DNA from: VRUE01 sp963748075
GTDB taxonomy: Bacteria > Actinomycetota > Thermoleophilia > Solirubrobacterales > 70-9
Assembly: GCA_963748075.1 (NCBI GenBank)
Contig: CAVVHQ010000016.1
Location: 1 to 56,938, forward strand
Reading direction: 5' to 3'
Length of the DNA: 56,938 nucleotides
Shown here: positions 56,204 through 56,938 of the stretch, in pieces
Layout: each line of letters starts with the position of its first letter
How positions within the stretch are numbered: position 1 is the stretch's first letter
The notes under the pieces: generated by a model
What the model was told of the DNA's origin: nothing
Databases searched by the model: none
What the model saw: only the letters and a program-made list of their open reading frames with translations
Position numbers and translations under genes: made by a program

Positions 56204-56938
<735 letters not shown>

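Overview
The window is very GC-rich, gene-dense DNA with strong G/C at third codon positions, frequent GTG starts and many ATGA/GTGA-coupled genes. An OmpR-type regulator beside pst, 11-bp-spaced TTCAC direct repeats (PHO boxes), CHAD proteins, a 2-oxoacid:ferredoxin oxidoreductase operon, Tad-type pseudopilins and the uvrC-rapZ-gap-pgk-tpi order suggest an Actinomycetota lineage, probably Thermoleophilia (Solirubrobacterales-like). That placement is inference from gene content; no 16S gene is present.

Layout. 0-7.4 kb: ABC-F ATPase, cytochrome P450, PurU, an APC permease and a P1B-type metal ATPase. 7.4-11.0 kb: cupredoxin lipoprotein, Rpf-like muralytic protein, HD hydrolase, a small membrane protein and UppP, separated by unusually long perfect inverted repeats. 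11.4-23.4 kb: a complete phosphate island, with response regulator, PHO box, pstSCAB, phoU, ppx, a CHAD domain split over two coupled genes, a second PHO box, a decayed PHP/glycosyltransferase gene, ppk, and a DUF47 plus PiT transporter pair. Uptake (Pst, PiT), signalling (regulator, PhoU) and polyphosphate turnover (Ppk, Ppx, CHAD) are thus gathered in one block. 23.4-25.4 kb: small membrane proteins, two TadE-like pseudopilins and a P-loop-like protein lacking its P-loop. 25.4-29.9 kb: porGAB plus a GltD-like flavoprotein/ferredoxin fusion. 30.3-35.2 kb: a TadG-M15-SLT murein hydrolase, a VapBC pair with a palindromic operator, and small metabolic genes. 35.3-45.8 kb: uvrC, rapZ, an ABC exporter, a VOC protein, gap, pgk, tpiA, gpmI and tgt. 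46-51.9 kb: Ser/Thr kinase with a lipoprotein, phosphoesterase, argS, a second P-loop-less ATPase-like protein and ccmGH. 52-56.9 kb: a secreted protein, tRNA-Gly(CCC), a hydrolase-cyclase fusion, a coiled-coil protein and the 5' part of clpX.

Quality warning. From about 30.3 kb to 53.2 kb, and once in clpX, nearly every conserved gene is interrupted by single-base insertions or, less often, deletions. Between about 8.7 and 30.2 kb essentially none are seen. Because the broken genes are essential housekeeping genes whose families continue intact in the next frame, I treat these as sequence errors and annotate each gene across its shifts. Coordinates of starts and ends are good, but internal frames are not. 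The clearest unusual features are the PHP/glycosyltransferase scar holding a dispersed palindromic repeat, the repeat family itself, the long inverted repeats with 63-64 nt spacers, two P-loop-less ATPase-like proteins, the TadG-M15-SLT fusion and the cyclase whose hydrolase domain lacks its nucleophile.
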